A DNA stretch of 64,000 nt from an uncultured bacterium (GTDB lineage: Bacteria; Cyanobacteriota; Vampirovibrionia; Gastranaerophilales; Gastranaerophilaceae). The notes below the pieces were generated by a model, which was not told the DNA's origin, searched no databases, and was given only the letters and a program-made list of their open reading frames with translations. The DNA is taken from positions 1 to 64,000 of the forward strand of contig CASFPN010000041.1 of assembly GCA_949296425.1 (NCBI GenBank). Reading direction: 5' to 3'. Shown here in pieces: positions 52,567 to 61,502 of this stretch. Position 1 is the first letter of the stretch; every line of letters begins with the position of its first letter. A program made the translations under genes and the position numbers.

Positions 52567-53820
52567 ATGCGTGATGTAGAACTTTTAATGCCAGCAGGCA
52601 ATTTAGAAAAACTTGAATATGCGGTAAAATACGGAGCTGATGCTGTTTATCTGGGTGTTGTGGATTTCAGCCTTCGTGCATTGCGCAAAGGCAGTCTTAT
52701 TACAATGGAAAATATAAAAGAGGCTGTGGATTTAGCTCATTTGCTGGGCGCAAAGGCTTATGTGACAATAAATATATTTGCTTTTAACAGTGATATAAAA
52801 CTTTTGGAAGCATCATTAGAAAGATTTAAAGATGCAAATCCGGATGCATTTATTATCAGTGATTACGGGATTTTAAACTTAATAAAACGTAATATACCGG
52901 ATGTTCCGCTTCACATAAGTACACAAACTAATACATTAAACTATGAAAGTGTAAAATTTTGGCGTGATTTAGGTGCAAGTAGGGTAATACTTGCACGCGA
53001 GCTTCCAATTTCTGATATTGCGGAAATTAGGCGGCAGGTTCCTGATATTGAGCTTGAATGTTTTGTACATGGCGCACAGTGTGTTTCTTTTTCAGGGAGA
53101 TGCCTTTTAAGTGATTATTTTTCAAAGGGCGAGAGAAAAGCCAATCACGGAAACTGTACACAGCCTTGCAGATGGAGTTACAAGCTCGTTGAAGAAACAC
53201 GGCCGGGTGAATATTTAGAGATTAATCAGGATGACAGAGGGTCACATATTTTAAGCCCGAAAGATTTATGCCTTGTAAAACAGCTTCCTCAATTGATTGA
53301 AGCTGGAGTTGATTCTTTAAAAGTTGAAGGACGTACAAAAAGTCTTTATTATGTTTCTGCTGTTGCAAAGGCTTACAGACAGGCAATTGATGAGGTTTTG
53401 AAAAATCCTTCTGCTGATTTGGATAAATACTTTATTGAGCTGCAAAAAGTTGGAAATCGCGGTTATACTCAAGGATTTGCACTTGGTGATAATAACGGAG
53501 AAAGTTACAGCTATAATATTTCAAAAGGTTTGGCTGGCGCTGATTTTTTATGTGAATTTAAAGCGTGCTGTATGGAGTCAGGTTTAGCAGAAAATTATTT
53601 TCCTGTAAAGATTAAAAATAAAATGCTAGTTGGTGACGATGTTGAAATAATTACACCTGATGAGCAGTTTTGTGCAAAAGTTGAAAGTATTAAAAATGAA
53701 GATGGTGATGACTTGTTGCTCGGTAATACAAACGACGATGTTTATGTAAAATTTTCAAAACAGCCAAAAGATCCCCAATATGCATTAGTTCGTACTATAG
53801 GAGTAAAAAATGTTCATTAA
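52567..53820 (+). CDS. U32 family peptidase/TrhP-like tRNA hydroxylation protein
   Basis: A 417-residue U32 protein. Signature parts are ELLMPAGNLEKLEYAVKYGA, ADAVYLG, SDYGILNLIKRNIPDVPLHI, STQTNTLNYESVKFWRDLGA and RVILARELPISDI. The cysteine region is ELECFVHGAQCVSFSGRCLL, followed by HGNCTQPCRWSYKL. The later SLKVEGRTKSLYYVSAVAKAYR is typical of the TrhP (YegQ) branch, which with a flavin reductant hydroxylates U34 in tRNAs; those cysteines bind an Fe-S cluster in relatives. Many genomes call it a collagenase-like protease. GATAAT lies 8 nt before the ATG and no ribosome site is seen. It overlaps the YqeG-like gene by 11 nt. Confidence 0.9.
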   Translation: MRDVELLMPAGNLEKLEYAVKYGADAVYLGVVDFSLRALRKGSLITMENIKEAVDLAHLLGAKAYVTINIFAFNSDIKLLEASLERFKDANPDAFIISDYGILNLIKRNIPDVPLHISTQTNTLNYESVKFWRDLGASRVILARELPISDIAEIRRQVPDIELECFVHGAQCVSFSGRCLLSDYFSKGERKANHGNCTQPCRWSYKLVEETRPGEYLEINQDDRGSHILSPKDLCLVKQLPQLIEAGVDSLKVEGRTKSLYYVSAVAKAYRQAIDEVLKNPSADLDKYFIELQKVGNRGYTQGFALGDNNGESYSYNISKGLAGADFLCEFKACCMESGLAENYFPVKIKNKMLVGDDVEIITPDEQFCAKVESIKNEDGDDLLLGNTNDDVYVKFSKQPKDPQYALVRTIGVKNVH

Positions 53821-54292
53821 ACCTGATTATGATTTAAAAAGCATCTATGATATAAATCTTGAAGAACTTAAAAACAAAGGGATAAAAGCCCTGCTGTTTG
53901 ATTTGGACAGTACATTAATGGGTTCAAAAACAGGCTGTTATACGGAAAAAACACTTAATTGGCTTGAAAACGTTAAAAAAGATTTTTTTGTAGGAGTTGT
54001 TTCCAATAATAATAACCCTGAGTATATTGAAAAAGTTCAGGCTTGTACTGATTTCCCTGTAGTGTTTCGTGCACATAAACCTGATATAAAAGTTACAAAA
54101 GATTTTATGCAACAATACAGTCTGAGACCTGAAACAACCTGCTTTGTCGGTGACAGACCGCTTACAGATGTTTTATGCGGGAAAAATCTCGGTTGTACAA
54201 CGATTCTGGTTGATTCAATTACGGCCGATATTGAAAAACCTATTGTCCGCTTTGCAAGATGGCTTGAAAGATGCAGTGTAAAGAAATGTTAA
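53810..54292 (+). CDS. YqeG-family HAD phosphatase
   Basis: A 160-residue HAD-superfamily IIIA protein. Motif I is LLFDLDSTLMG, with Ser instead of the usual Asn in DxDNT. Motif II is GVVSNNN, motif III has a Lys in FRAHKPD, and motif IV is CFVGDRPLTDVLCG. FRAHKP and GDRPLTDV are typical of YqeG. The family is close to mitochondrial PTPMT/GEP4-like phosphatidylglycerophosphate phosphatases, so a lipid phosphate substrate is possible. Coupled to the U32 gene through an 11-nt overlap. Cytosolic. Confidence 0.85.
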   Translation: MFIKPDYDLKSIYDINLEELKNKGIKALLFDLDSTLMGSKTGCYTEKTLNWLENVKKDFFVGVVSNNNNPEYIEKVQACTDFPVVFRAHKPDIKVTKDFMQQYSLRPETTCFVGDRPLTDVLCGKNLGCTTILVDSITADIEKPIVRFARWLERCSVKKC

Positions 54293-54375
54293 TAATTCCC
54301 AAATGCAGGGGCAAAATTTTTTATTTACGAGTTTTCATATAATGGAAAATTTTAAGAAATTAAGGAAAGCAGGCT

Positions 54376-55341
54376 ATGTCACATATTATTACAACAGATA
54401 ACGGAAATTCTTATAGTACTCCAGGCTTTTGGCCAACAACCGGTGCAGTTCTTGCCGGCTCTTTGGTATCATCAGTTGCTAGTTTGCCGGGCCAAATGCT
54501 AAATGACTATATGCTTAAGAAACTGCCGGAAATATCTCAAGGTTGTGATAAGCAGGTTTTGCGTTCAGCTATAAATGATGCATTTATTTCATCAGGATTG
54601 AAAGAAAAAGGGGTTAAAATTATTGATGTAAACGAACTGTCAAAACCGCATAAAAAAGTGTGTGAGATTCTTAAGGAAACATTGCAAGGAACTGATAAAG
54701 AAGTTTATAATATTATTACGGACGAATTGCCGGAAGCAAATCAACAATTGCGTAACGCTTTAAAGATGGAATTACCAAAAGTTATAAGGAATTCTTCTAT
54801 AGCTGATTTAGTTGTTAACGTTCTTAGCAGTACTTTGGAAAGAGGTGAGAATGCTGCATATTTGCCTAATGCTAAAGCAATAGGTATAAATATTGACAAA
54901 ATAGGAACTGCTGCTTTTCATGAAATGGGGCATGCGATAAATGCCAATAATAGTTTGCTCTTGAAAAGTATACAAAAATTAAGACGTCCTTTAATGCTTA
55001 CAAGTGGATTGTTTGCGTTTACAGCATTATTCAAACGTAAGAAAGTTGAAGGTGAACAACCGGTCAATGCATTTGACAAAGCTACAACATTTATTAAAAA
55101 TAATGTCGGTAAACTTGTCTTTGTTCCGTTTGTGCCGATCATAGCAGAAGAATTGGTGGCAACTTACAGAGGCAATAAAATGGCCGGACGGCTTCTGCCT
55201 TCAAATATGTTAGCTAAGGTTAAGAAAGGTAACAGGTTAGGTGCACTGACTTATATTTCAGCTGCTGTAGTTACAGCTCTTACAGCCTTTGCAGCATCAA
55301 AAACACGTGATGCAATTGCCAAACCGAAATTGATTAGTTAG
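54376..55341 (+). CDS. Membrane zinc metalloprotease-like protein
   Basis: A 321-residue protein. An N-terminal hydrophobic region (about 14-40, TTGAVLAGSLVSSVASLPGQ) is followed by a helical domain. The metalloprotease motif AAFHEMGHAIN is at about 178-188 (HExxH), preceded by YLPNAKAIGINIDKIG. Two more hydrophobic segments follow (LTSGLFAFTALF and ALTYISAAVVTALTAFAA). IIAEELVATYRGNKMAG at about 258 could supply the third zinc ligand (Glu), like E-x-x-x-D motifs in M48-type enzymes. I cannot assign a named family. AAGGAAAG lies before the ATG. It may be grouped with the PHP gene 125 nt downstream. Confidence 0.6.
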   Translation: MSHIITTDNGNSYSTPGFWPTTGAVLAGSLVSSVASLPGQMLNDYMLKKLPEISQGCDKQVLRSAINDAFISSGLKEKGVKIIDVNELSKPHKKVCEILKETLQGTDKEVYNIITDELPEANQQLRNALKMELPKVIRNSSIADLVVNVLSSTLERGENAAYLPNAKAIGINIDKIGTAAFHEMGHAINANNSLLLKSIQKLRRPLMLTSGLFAFTALFKRKKVEGEQPVNAFDKATTFIKNNVGKLVFVPFVPIIAEELVATYRGNKMAGRLLPSNMLAKVKKGNRLGALTYISAAVVTALTAFAASKTRDAIAKPKLIS

Positions 55342-55465
55342 TGTAATCTTTTAGTATGATGATATCCTAAAAATTCTGAGTTATATTATTATCGTAACAA
55401 AAATTCACACTTTGCAGAATTATCAATTTTGTCGTAAAATTAAAACAGGTCTTTTAGGGTGTTAA

Positions 55466-56839
55466 ATGAGAATTAATTCTGTTCAAAATAGTATTAATAG
55501 CAGAGTTTATTTTTCCGGCTATGCTGAAAAAAAAGTATCTCAAATAAATAAAAAAGAAGCTGCGGCAGCGTCAGCAGTAGCTTTAGGAACGCTTGTTTCT
55601 TCAGTTGCCGTTTTTGCAAAACTTAAAAGACCGTCCTTAAAACCATTTTCTAAATTTATTCAAAATCTGGCTGACGGTTTATATGAAATCAGCGGACGAA
55701 GAGTTAACCAGAGAGCTCTTTCCTGTGTTATGGATAAAACAGAATTTATAAATGAAATATCAAAATTAAAAAAATCGGATTATACATATAATTTTGAAAA
55801 TTTTGAGCGTTACGGATTTAGTGCTGATTTCCATATGCATACAAATTACTCGGACGGTGATATAGAAGTTGCGGATCTTTTAGATGAAATATCCCGTTAT
55901 GCTGATAATTTGTTTAAGAGAACCGGAAAGAAATTTATATTTTCAATAACAGATCATGATTCCGTAGAAGGAGTTAAAGAGGCATTATCAATTATCGCAG
56001 ACAATCCTGAACAGTTCAGGAACGTTAAATTTATACCTGGTGTGGAATTAAGCTTTACGCACCGTTCTCCAAAGTCTTCAAATCCGTTTGAAATTTCCGA
56101 AGTTCTTGCATATGGTATAAATCCTTTTAAGTTTGATAAATTCTGCCAAAATCTTCAGGCAAAACGCAGCAGATTTATTGATGATATGCTTGATGATATT
56201 CAAAAAGCATACCCTAAAAACCACTATAATCGCGAAGAATTGATTCAATTTTACGGTCTTAATCCGGATTGCTTAATGATGAATTGCCACTGGCCTGTTT
56301 ACCATTATGCACAAACTAAAACATTATTGACTATTCAGGCTGTAAGAAGGGGTTTTGACTCTGATAAATTTTACAGAGATACAATGCTTAGTATTCCGCT
56401 GAAAGACAGGAATGTATGGTATCTGAAGGAACATAACTTGCTGGATTCGGATTTGAACGAAATGGATATTATCAAGTTTATAAGACGATTCCATGAACCG
56501 CATATTGAAAACGGAAAACTGGTTACGTCATCGGAAAACAGATTTGAAGACTTGATAGATATACTTAGTAAAGATGATAATGTTGTATTGTCATTCGCAC
56601 ATCCGTATTTTACGGCAGAAAAAGCAATTGATCCGCAAAAGTCATTAAACGAATTTGTAAGAAATTCTAAAGGTTTGATACAAATTTCCGAAGGATATCA
56701 TCAGGCTTACCCTGAGCATGTTAAAATGAATGAAGTAGAAAAGGTCAATGGTTATCTGAAAGATCTTATTCAAATTGGAGGCTCAGATAACCATAGTTCA
56801 ATATATATAGGAGCAATTTATGAGGGTAGACAGTATTAA
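55466..56839 (+). CDS. PHP-domain phosphoesterase with N-terminal extension
   Basis: A 457-residue protein. The first ~110 residues are an extension with a short motif (INSRVYFSGYAEKK) and a hydrophobic helix (AASAVALGTLVSSVAVF, about 32-48). The PHP domain begins near residue 125: FSADFHMHTNYSDGD, then FSITDHDSVEGVKEAL, FIPGVELSFTH, VLSFAHPYF and IGGSDNHSSIYIG, together supplying the metal-binding His, Asp and Glu residues. PHP proteins hydrolyse phosphoesters (nucleotides, histidinol-P, or act as polymerase exonucleases). AGGGTG lies about 7 nt before the ATG. It overlaps the next gene by 20 nt, so the two products likely act together. Confidence 0.82.
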   Translation: MRINSVQNSINSRVYFSGYAEKKVSQINKKEAAAASAVALGTLVSSVAVFAKLKRPSLKPFSKFIQNLADGLYEISGRRVNQRALSCVMDKTEFINEISKLKKSDYTYNFENFERYGFSADFHMHTNYSDGDIEVADLLDEISRYADNLFKRTGKKFIFSITDHDSVEGVKEALSIIADNPEQFRNVKFIPGVELSFTHRSPKSSNPFEISEVLAYGINPFKFDKFCQNLQAKRSRFIDDMLDDIQKAYPKNHYNREELIQFYGLNPDCLMMNCHWPVYHYAQTKTLLTIQAVRRGFDSDKFYRDTMLSIPLKDRNVWYLKEHNLLDSDLNEMDIIKFIRRFHEPHIENGKLVTSSENRFEDLIDILSKDDNVVLSFAHPYFTAEKAIDPQKSLNEFVRNSKGLIQISEGYHQAYPEHVKMNEVEKVNGYLKDLIQIGGSDNHSSIYIGAIYEGRQY

Positions 56840-57950
56840 TTATGGATTTGAAAGGAAACGAAAACCGTGTTTCAACGGAATAACACAGAGAATGCCGCAA
56901 TTTGCATTAAACACATTTGAGAATTTGCGCAGTCAGTATGAACTATGCCGTTATGCAAAATATTATGAGGCTCTTGATGATAAAATTTATCCGCAAAACA
57001 AACATATAAGGCTGGAGAATTTGTCTTTTCTTGACAGGATACCTGATTTTTTAAAGGCGAAATTTATCGAGTTGTATAAAATTTTAACAAGCTTTCCGTA
57101 TCTATCTGTTACATCCGGCAAAATTGAACAGGAATTTATTAAACAGATAAAACATGCTGATAATTCTTATGCACGTGCTGTAATGGCAGGTTATGACCCT
57201 GTATGTTCGGTTGGGCTGCAAAGGGCTTTCCCCGGAAGCGATCTTGATAAAGCATACATTATTCTGGAAACCCCAAAAAGTAATACAACTTATCAGGATT
57301 GGGAAATTGTTGCAAGATATAAGGGTTCTTTGTGGGATAACACGGATCAGAGAATTTTAAGCCTAAATAATGAAAATACTTTTCCCGAAATTTATACGAT
57401 TGATCAGACTTTTAATATATTAGATATACTTGACAGATTAACGCGAAGAGCAGGGCTGGACAAAAATATGGATTATTTTTTTGCAAAACGTGAATTTGAT
57501 ATAAACCCTGTTTCTGCCGGAGAATTTAATATTAAGCTTGCTCAGGCTAATGACGAAAGTGAAATTTCAAAGATTGATGCGAAAAATTTTGCATATTTTA
57601 TTGAGTCTGTCAGAGACGGTAAACTTATTTATAATCCCGATGATGATTTTAATAAGCTTATTAACCAAAGAATTTATGCATCACCTTTTGCGCGAATGTC
57701 AAACGTTACCCAAATGGGTGCACATGTGAACCTCATCCGTTCGCACATGAAGCCTATTAAAAGTAAATTTATATACCGTGAAATGCTTGCTGGAATTTTT
57801 GACAATTATACATTAGACCATCAATTTGATATAGTAAAAGATTTGGTAAAGTCTGTTTCCAAAGATCAAAGCGGAAAATACAAGGAACTTTTTGAAAATG
57901 ATGATGATATAGGAAAACGATTTGACAGACTTAATGTTCTTCTAATTTAG
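56820..57950 (+). CDS. Unknown protein coupled to the PHP gene; possible nucleotidyltransferase-like fold
   Basis: A 376-residue protein without a recognised family. It starts MRVDSINYGFERKRKPCFNG, an N-terminal pattern like that of the PHP protein (MRINSVQ...YFSG). A segment at about 130-150 (SVGLQRAFPGSDLDKAYIIL) resembles the G-S-x-D-x-D metal loop of nucleotidyltransferases. It is followed by WEIVARYKGSLWDN and other strands, but this is only a motif-level resemblance. The second half is helical. The reading frame starts within the PHP gene's last 20 nt, with GGAG a few bases upstream of the ATG. No membrane segment. It converges on the metal permease gene with a 4-nt overlap. Confidence 0.6.
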   Translation: MRVDSINYGFERKRKPCFNGITQRMPQFALNTFENLRSQYELCRYAKYYEALDDKIYPQNKHIRLENLSFLDRIPDFLKAKFIELYKILTSFPYLSVTSGKIEQEFIKQIKHADNSYARAVMAGYDPVCSVGLQRAFPGSDLDKAYIILETPKSNTTYQDWEIVARYKGSLWDNTDQRILSLNNENTFPEIYTIDQTFNILDILDRLTRRAGLDKNMDYFFAKREFDINPVSAGEFNIKLAQANDESEISKIDAKNFAYFIESVRDGKLIYNPDDDFNKLINQRIYASPFARMSNVTQMGAHVNLIRSHMKPIKSKFIYREMLAGIFDNYTLDHQFDIVKDLVKSVSKDQSGKYKELFENDDDIGKRFDRLNVLLI

Positions 57951-58891
57951 AACAATTGGATTATCATTCCGGAAATTATGCTTATGCTAAGCAAGATTCC
58001 TATAATCTTTATTGTATCTTTTATATTTTCGTTATGTCTGAATAAAATAAGTATGCCTAATCCGGCATTTGACAAAAGTCCGGACATTACGGCACCAAAG
58101 CTTATTGAACCTTTAATAAGTAGCATAGTCAGTGCGATTGATACGGCACAATTAGGAATAAGTCCGATAAATGCGGTTATTACAGGTTCCAGAAGCTTAA
58201 TTTTTCCGAGCAATGTATGCAGCATTGCATATTTACCGTATACAAAAATTAAAAAGTTAAGAAGTACTGTAATAATAAGAATAAAAGCAAATATATTTAA
58301 TGTATGTTTAAGCGGGTGAATAATAAGTTCCCGTTTTCTTTTTTGAGATACGCTGTGTTTGCAGCAGCCTTCGTGTTCTTCATTATTCGTTTCCTGTGCA
58401 ATTGGAATATATTTATCATCTTTTAAAATAAAATCAATTAAATATCCTGCACAAATACCTATAACAAGTTTTATTCCTATAATAGGAATTACAAAATGGG
58501 TTTGTTCCGGAGCTGCAAGAAGTATCGGAATTGCTTCATCGGATGTTGCAAGATATATTGCAATAAGTGTGCCTTTTGTTATAAATTTTCTTATATAAAG
58601 TGTGCTTGCAATAACAGAAAAGCCGCACTGCGGAATGATTGCGGCCAAACTCCCGATAATTGGAGAAGCTTTTTCAGTATTTCTCATAAAGTTGTTAATT
58701 TTTTCAGCATAGAAATATTCAATAAATTCAATAAAAACAAATACTATAAACAATAAAGGCAAAACATGAAAACTGTCAATAATTGCATCACACAACCAGT
58801 CAGGCATTCCAAAATGTTCTACAAACGAGTCAAAGCCCGCAAACATATTTTCATTTATTGAATTTATTTTGTTGAGTATATCTATAAGCAT
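57947..58891 (-). CDS. Putative metal/arsenic efflux permease (ArsP_2-like, 10 TM)
   Basis: A 314-residue inner-membrane protein with eight to ten helices arranged as two similar halves. Each half has a Pro-Cys loop: GSLAAIIPQCGFSVIAS and FIGLIPNCAVSIALTML. Between them lies a cytosolic loop with EEHEGCCKHS, which may bind metal. This layout matches the family annotated as arsenic efflux protein or putative manganese transporter. TATTAT lies about 9 nt before the ATG and there is no ribosome site. It is 26 nt downstream of the tolC-like stop on the same strand. Substrate uncertain. Confidence 0.7.
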   Translation of the reverse strand: MLIDILNKINSINENMFAGFDSFVEHFGMPDWLCDAIIDSFHVLPLLFIVFVFIEFIEYFYAEKINNFMRNTEKASPIIGSLAAIIPQCGFSVIASTLYIRKFITKGTLIAIYLATSDEAIPILLAAPEQTHFVIPIIGIKLVIGICAGYLIDFILKDDKYIPIAQETNNEEHEGCCKHSVSQKRKRELIIHPLKHTLNIFAFILIITVLLNFLIFVYGKYAMLHTLLGKIKLLEPVITAFIGLIPNCAVSIALTMLLIKGSISFGAVMSGLLSNAGLGILILFRHNENIKDTIKIIGILLSISIISGMIIQLF

Positions 58892-58917
58892 AATTTAATG
58901 ATAATATAAACAAACTA

Positions 58918-60411
58918 TTATAGTGTTTGTTCTTTTTTCAATTTCTTATGTTTTTGCTTTGTTTCCTTTTCATCGCAGCCGAGCACTCTGTTCAGATGCT
59001 GAATAAGTTCATCCGAGTGATATTGTATTGCATGTTCTGACCTGTGATGAATATCAACCAGATGGTAATGCATTGCCATTTCGACCTGAATAAGTGCAAT
59101 GTTATAATTATACAGTGAATTTATGTATTCCGTAAGCGCCTGAATATATTCTTTTCTGGCATTTTGAAGCGCAACATAATTTAATGTATCTGATTTATAT
59201 TGCGATTCAACAAGTTTAAGATTTTCAAGCGATTGTTCGGCTTCCATCCTTGCTGTCGGGATTTGACTTTGAGCCTTTTCTACGTTGTTTAGTGCTCTTT
59301 TTACTTCAAAATACAAATCCTTTTTGAAAAGCAGAATTTCATTGTTTGCTAGATTAACCTGTGCATCAGCCCCTTTGATACTGTGCTTTAATTCCATTAA
59401 ATTTACGGATGAAGTAAGATTTACTCCGACATGGAAACTGTTATTGTTTGTCTGGTTTGTATGATTTAGCCCGTATCCGGCATCAGCGGTTAAATCAGGC
59501 AGATAAGTCTTTTTTATATAAGCGAGTGATTGTTCCATTGCTTTTTTTGTTGAAATTAAAACGTTTAAATCGGGACTGTTGTCATAAGCAATTTGCACTG
59601 CCCTGTCTACGGGAAATGTGAAAGTTTCAGGCATAAAAGCTATTTTTTCAGAGGGGGTATCAGTGTATGCAAAATCGTTAGCATAAGCAAATGTATAAGT
59701 GTTTTTAATATCGTAATCAGGCTGATTATCTAAATACATTGAATTATTCAAATCAACCTTTGCATTTTTGTAATTATTTTTGGCTTCTATGAGTTTTACT
59801 TTTGCATTGCTTAAATTTAATTCTGCTGTCGTAAGATCAGTTTTGTTTTTACTTTTGGCGAGTTTAATAAATTTTTCATTGATTTTAACGTTATTTTCGG
59901 CAACTTCTAGCATTGCTTTAGTTTTTAAAAGGTTGTAATATTTGAGTTTTATATCAAACAGAGTGGAACATAAGCTGTCCATAAATTCGTATTCAGCGCC
60001 GATTTTATAAAATTCTTCCATTTTTATATAGGCGGTTGTTTTACCGAAATTCCAGATAAGTTTGTTGATCGTAACGCCAATTGTAGGCAGTTCTCTGTAA
60101 TTCGAGTTATAGTAGACATTATCCGTATTATTTTCATTATAGAAACCGGCTCCGGCACTTATTACCGGAAAATATTGTGATTTTGCAATCCCCAAATTAC
60201 TTTTTGCAATATCAAGGTTGTATTTTTGCCGTCTTATTTTCGGGCTGTTTTGAAATGCAGCAGCCACACAATCAGCAATAGATAATGTCATGCCGTCTTT
60301 TACTTCTATAGGTTTGAAAAGATCATCTTCATCTTCAATAGCCAAAGCATTCCCTGCAGTCCAAAACATAAAACTGACAAGAAAAAGGATTAGTATTTTT
60401 TTTATGTCCAT
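58918..60411 (-). CDS. TolC-family outer membrane efflux protein
   Basis: A 497-residue protein. A signal peptide (MDIKKILILFLVSFMFWTAGNALA) is followed by two repeats of the outer membrane efflux protein fold. Each repeat has long coiled-coil helices, for example SIADCVAAAFQNSPKIRRQK in the first half and VDRAVQIAYDNSPDLNVLIS in the second. It would form a trimeric barrel and periplasmic tunnel for export. A Lys/His-rich C-terminal tail (EKETKQKHKKLKKEQTL) is an added feature. TATAAT ends 6 nt before the ATG and no ribosome site is seen. The inner-membrane pump and adaptor are not adjacent; the metal permease follows, which might hint at metal efflux. Confidence 0.92.
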   Translation of the reverse strand: MDIKKILILFLVSFMFWTAGNALAIEDEDDLFKPIEVKDGMTLSIADCVAAAFQNSPKIRRQKYNLDIAKSNLGIAKSQYFPVISAGAGFYNENNTDNVYYNSNYRELPTIGVTINKLIWNFGKTTAYIKMEEFYKIGAEYEFMDSLCSTLFDIKLKYYNLLKTKAMLEVAENNVKINEKFIKLAKSKNKTDLTTAELNLSNAKVKLIEAKNNYKNAKVDLNNSMYLDNQPDYDIKNTYTFAYANDFAYTDTPSEKIAFMPETFTFPVDRAVQIAYDNSPDLNVLISTKKAMEQSLAYIKKTYLPDLTADAGYGLNHTNQTNNNSFHVGVNLTSSVNLMELKHSIKGADAQVNLANNEILLFKKDLYFEVKRALNNVEKAQSQIPTARMEAEQSLENLKLVESQYKSDTLNYVALQNARKEYIQALTEYINSLYNYNIALIQVEMAMHYHLVDIHHRSEHAIQYHSDELIQHLNRVLGCDEKETKQKHKKLKKEQTL

Positions 60412-60450
60412 ATCTTAATTATACAACATTTGTCAAGCCTTAATGTTAGA

Positions 60451-61347
60451 TTATTTTACCATAGACTGTATTGCAGATAAAATCAAATCATAATCAAGAT
60501 TTTCGAATATGCCGACATTCTCACGAATTACATGTCCATTGTCGTCGAGTGGATTTTTAAATTGTAATATTTTTTTGAATACATCAATCTCTAACTTCTC
60601 TGGATGTTCGGCAAGTTTCATTACATCTTTTTGTAACGGTGTAAATTCTGCAGTTGGAGAAATAAAAGATATTGCCATTTTTGCACCTGGCGTCATACAT
60701 TCATCATCTTTGATTTCAAGACATACAACTTTATTATCCAAATCGCCTACTGTTCCCTTGCGTATAACTATACCTCGGGTTTGATCACCGAAATGTACTT
60801 CATTCGGGGCTTCATGTATAGATTTACTTACAATGCGAGGTAGTCTTACGCCTGGCGTATTCTCCAGAATTCCGGTTTTACCTACAGCTTCGTATTTGTA
60901 ACCGTTAACAGATCGACAAACCACTACTACAGGATACTCTTGTGCGATATCATAGTTATGAGGTTTGATTGTTGAATTTTCTCCCAGAATATTTGTTATT
61001 GTTTTCTGAATTGTATCACCGGCATGCTCAGATTTTGTTGTTTTAAATTTTTTCAATAACGCACAATCTTGCTCATATTGCTGTGCTAATTTCTTTGAAA
61101 TATTTTTACCTTTAGTCATGAGCAATATTCCGGCTGTAGCAAGAGCTGCCAGACCTAAACCTATACAAACTGCTTTAAAAGTATTGTTTTTTCTTTTATT
61201 TTTACGTGAATCGGAAAGCTCAAGCCTGTCAGTATTCGGTTGTGTATGCATTTTTGCCGTAAAAACCGGATAGCTGTTTTTTACTGAATTAGATATTACA
61301 GGTTGTGTTCCGCTTGATTGTATATTAATTTTTAAATCAGATACCAT
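60451..61347 (-). CDS. Membrane-anchored protein of unknown function
   Basis: A 298-residue protein. The N-terminal ~55 residues are polar, with a short motif NSYPVFTAKMHTQPN, followed by one membrane helix (about 56-78, FKAVCIGLGLAALATAGILLM). The C-terminal ~210 residues are mixed alpha/beta (YPVVVVCRSVNGYKYEAVGK, ARTRGI-like QTRGIVIRKGTVGDL, KVVCLEIKDDECMTPGAKMA). No family is recognised and no catalytic motif is evident. AGAGGTT lies before the ATG. The architecture, polar N terminus then single helix then domain, resembles the kinase-like protein at 32526-33818. Same strand as tolC, 40 nt upstream. Confidence 0.65.
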   Translation of the reverse strand: MVSDLKINIQSSGTQPVISNSVKNSYPVFTAKMHTQPNTDRLELSDSRKNKRKNNTFKAVCIGLGLAALATAGILLMTKGKNISKKLAQQYEQDCALLKKFKTTKSEHAGDTIQKTITNILGENSTIKPHNYDIAQEYPVVVVCRSVNGYKYEAVGKTGILENTPGVRLPRIVSKSIHEAPNEVHFGDQTRGIVIRKGTVGDLDNKVVCLEIKDDECMTPGAKMAISFISPTAEFTPLQKDVMKLAEHPEKLEIDVFKKILQFKNPLDDNGHVIRENVGIFENLDYDLILSAIQSMVK

Positions 61348-61502
61348 ACACTAAACCTCTTACTAATAATATAAAATAAAATAATAAAATATTTTGCGCA
61401 TTTAATTTAAAAAAGTTACAAAATTTAATTAAAATTTAGTTCTATAATTGCATTAATATACACTATCAGCTAAAATAATTCTAATATTGAAGGAGATATT
61501 TT

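Noticed and set aside
58918-60411. TolC-like and metal permease genes considered as a complete heavy-metal efflux pump
   Set aside because: No adaptor or RND pump gene is next to them, so a tripartite pump cannot be claimed.
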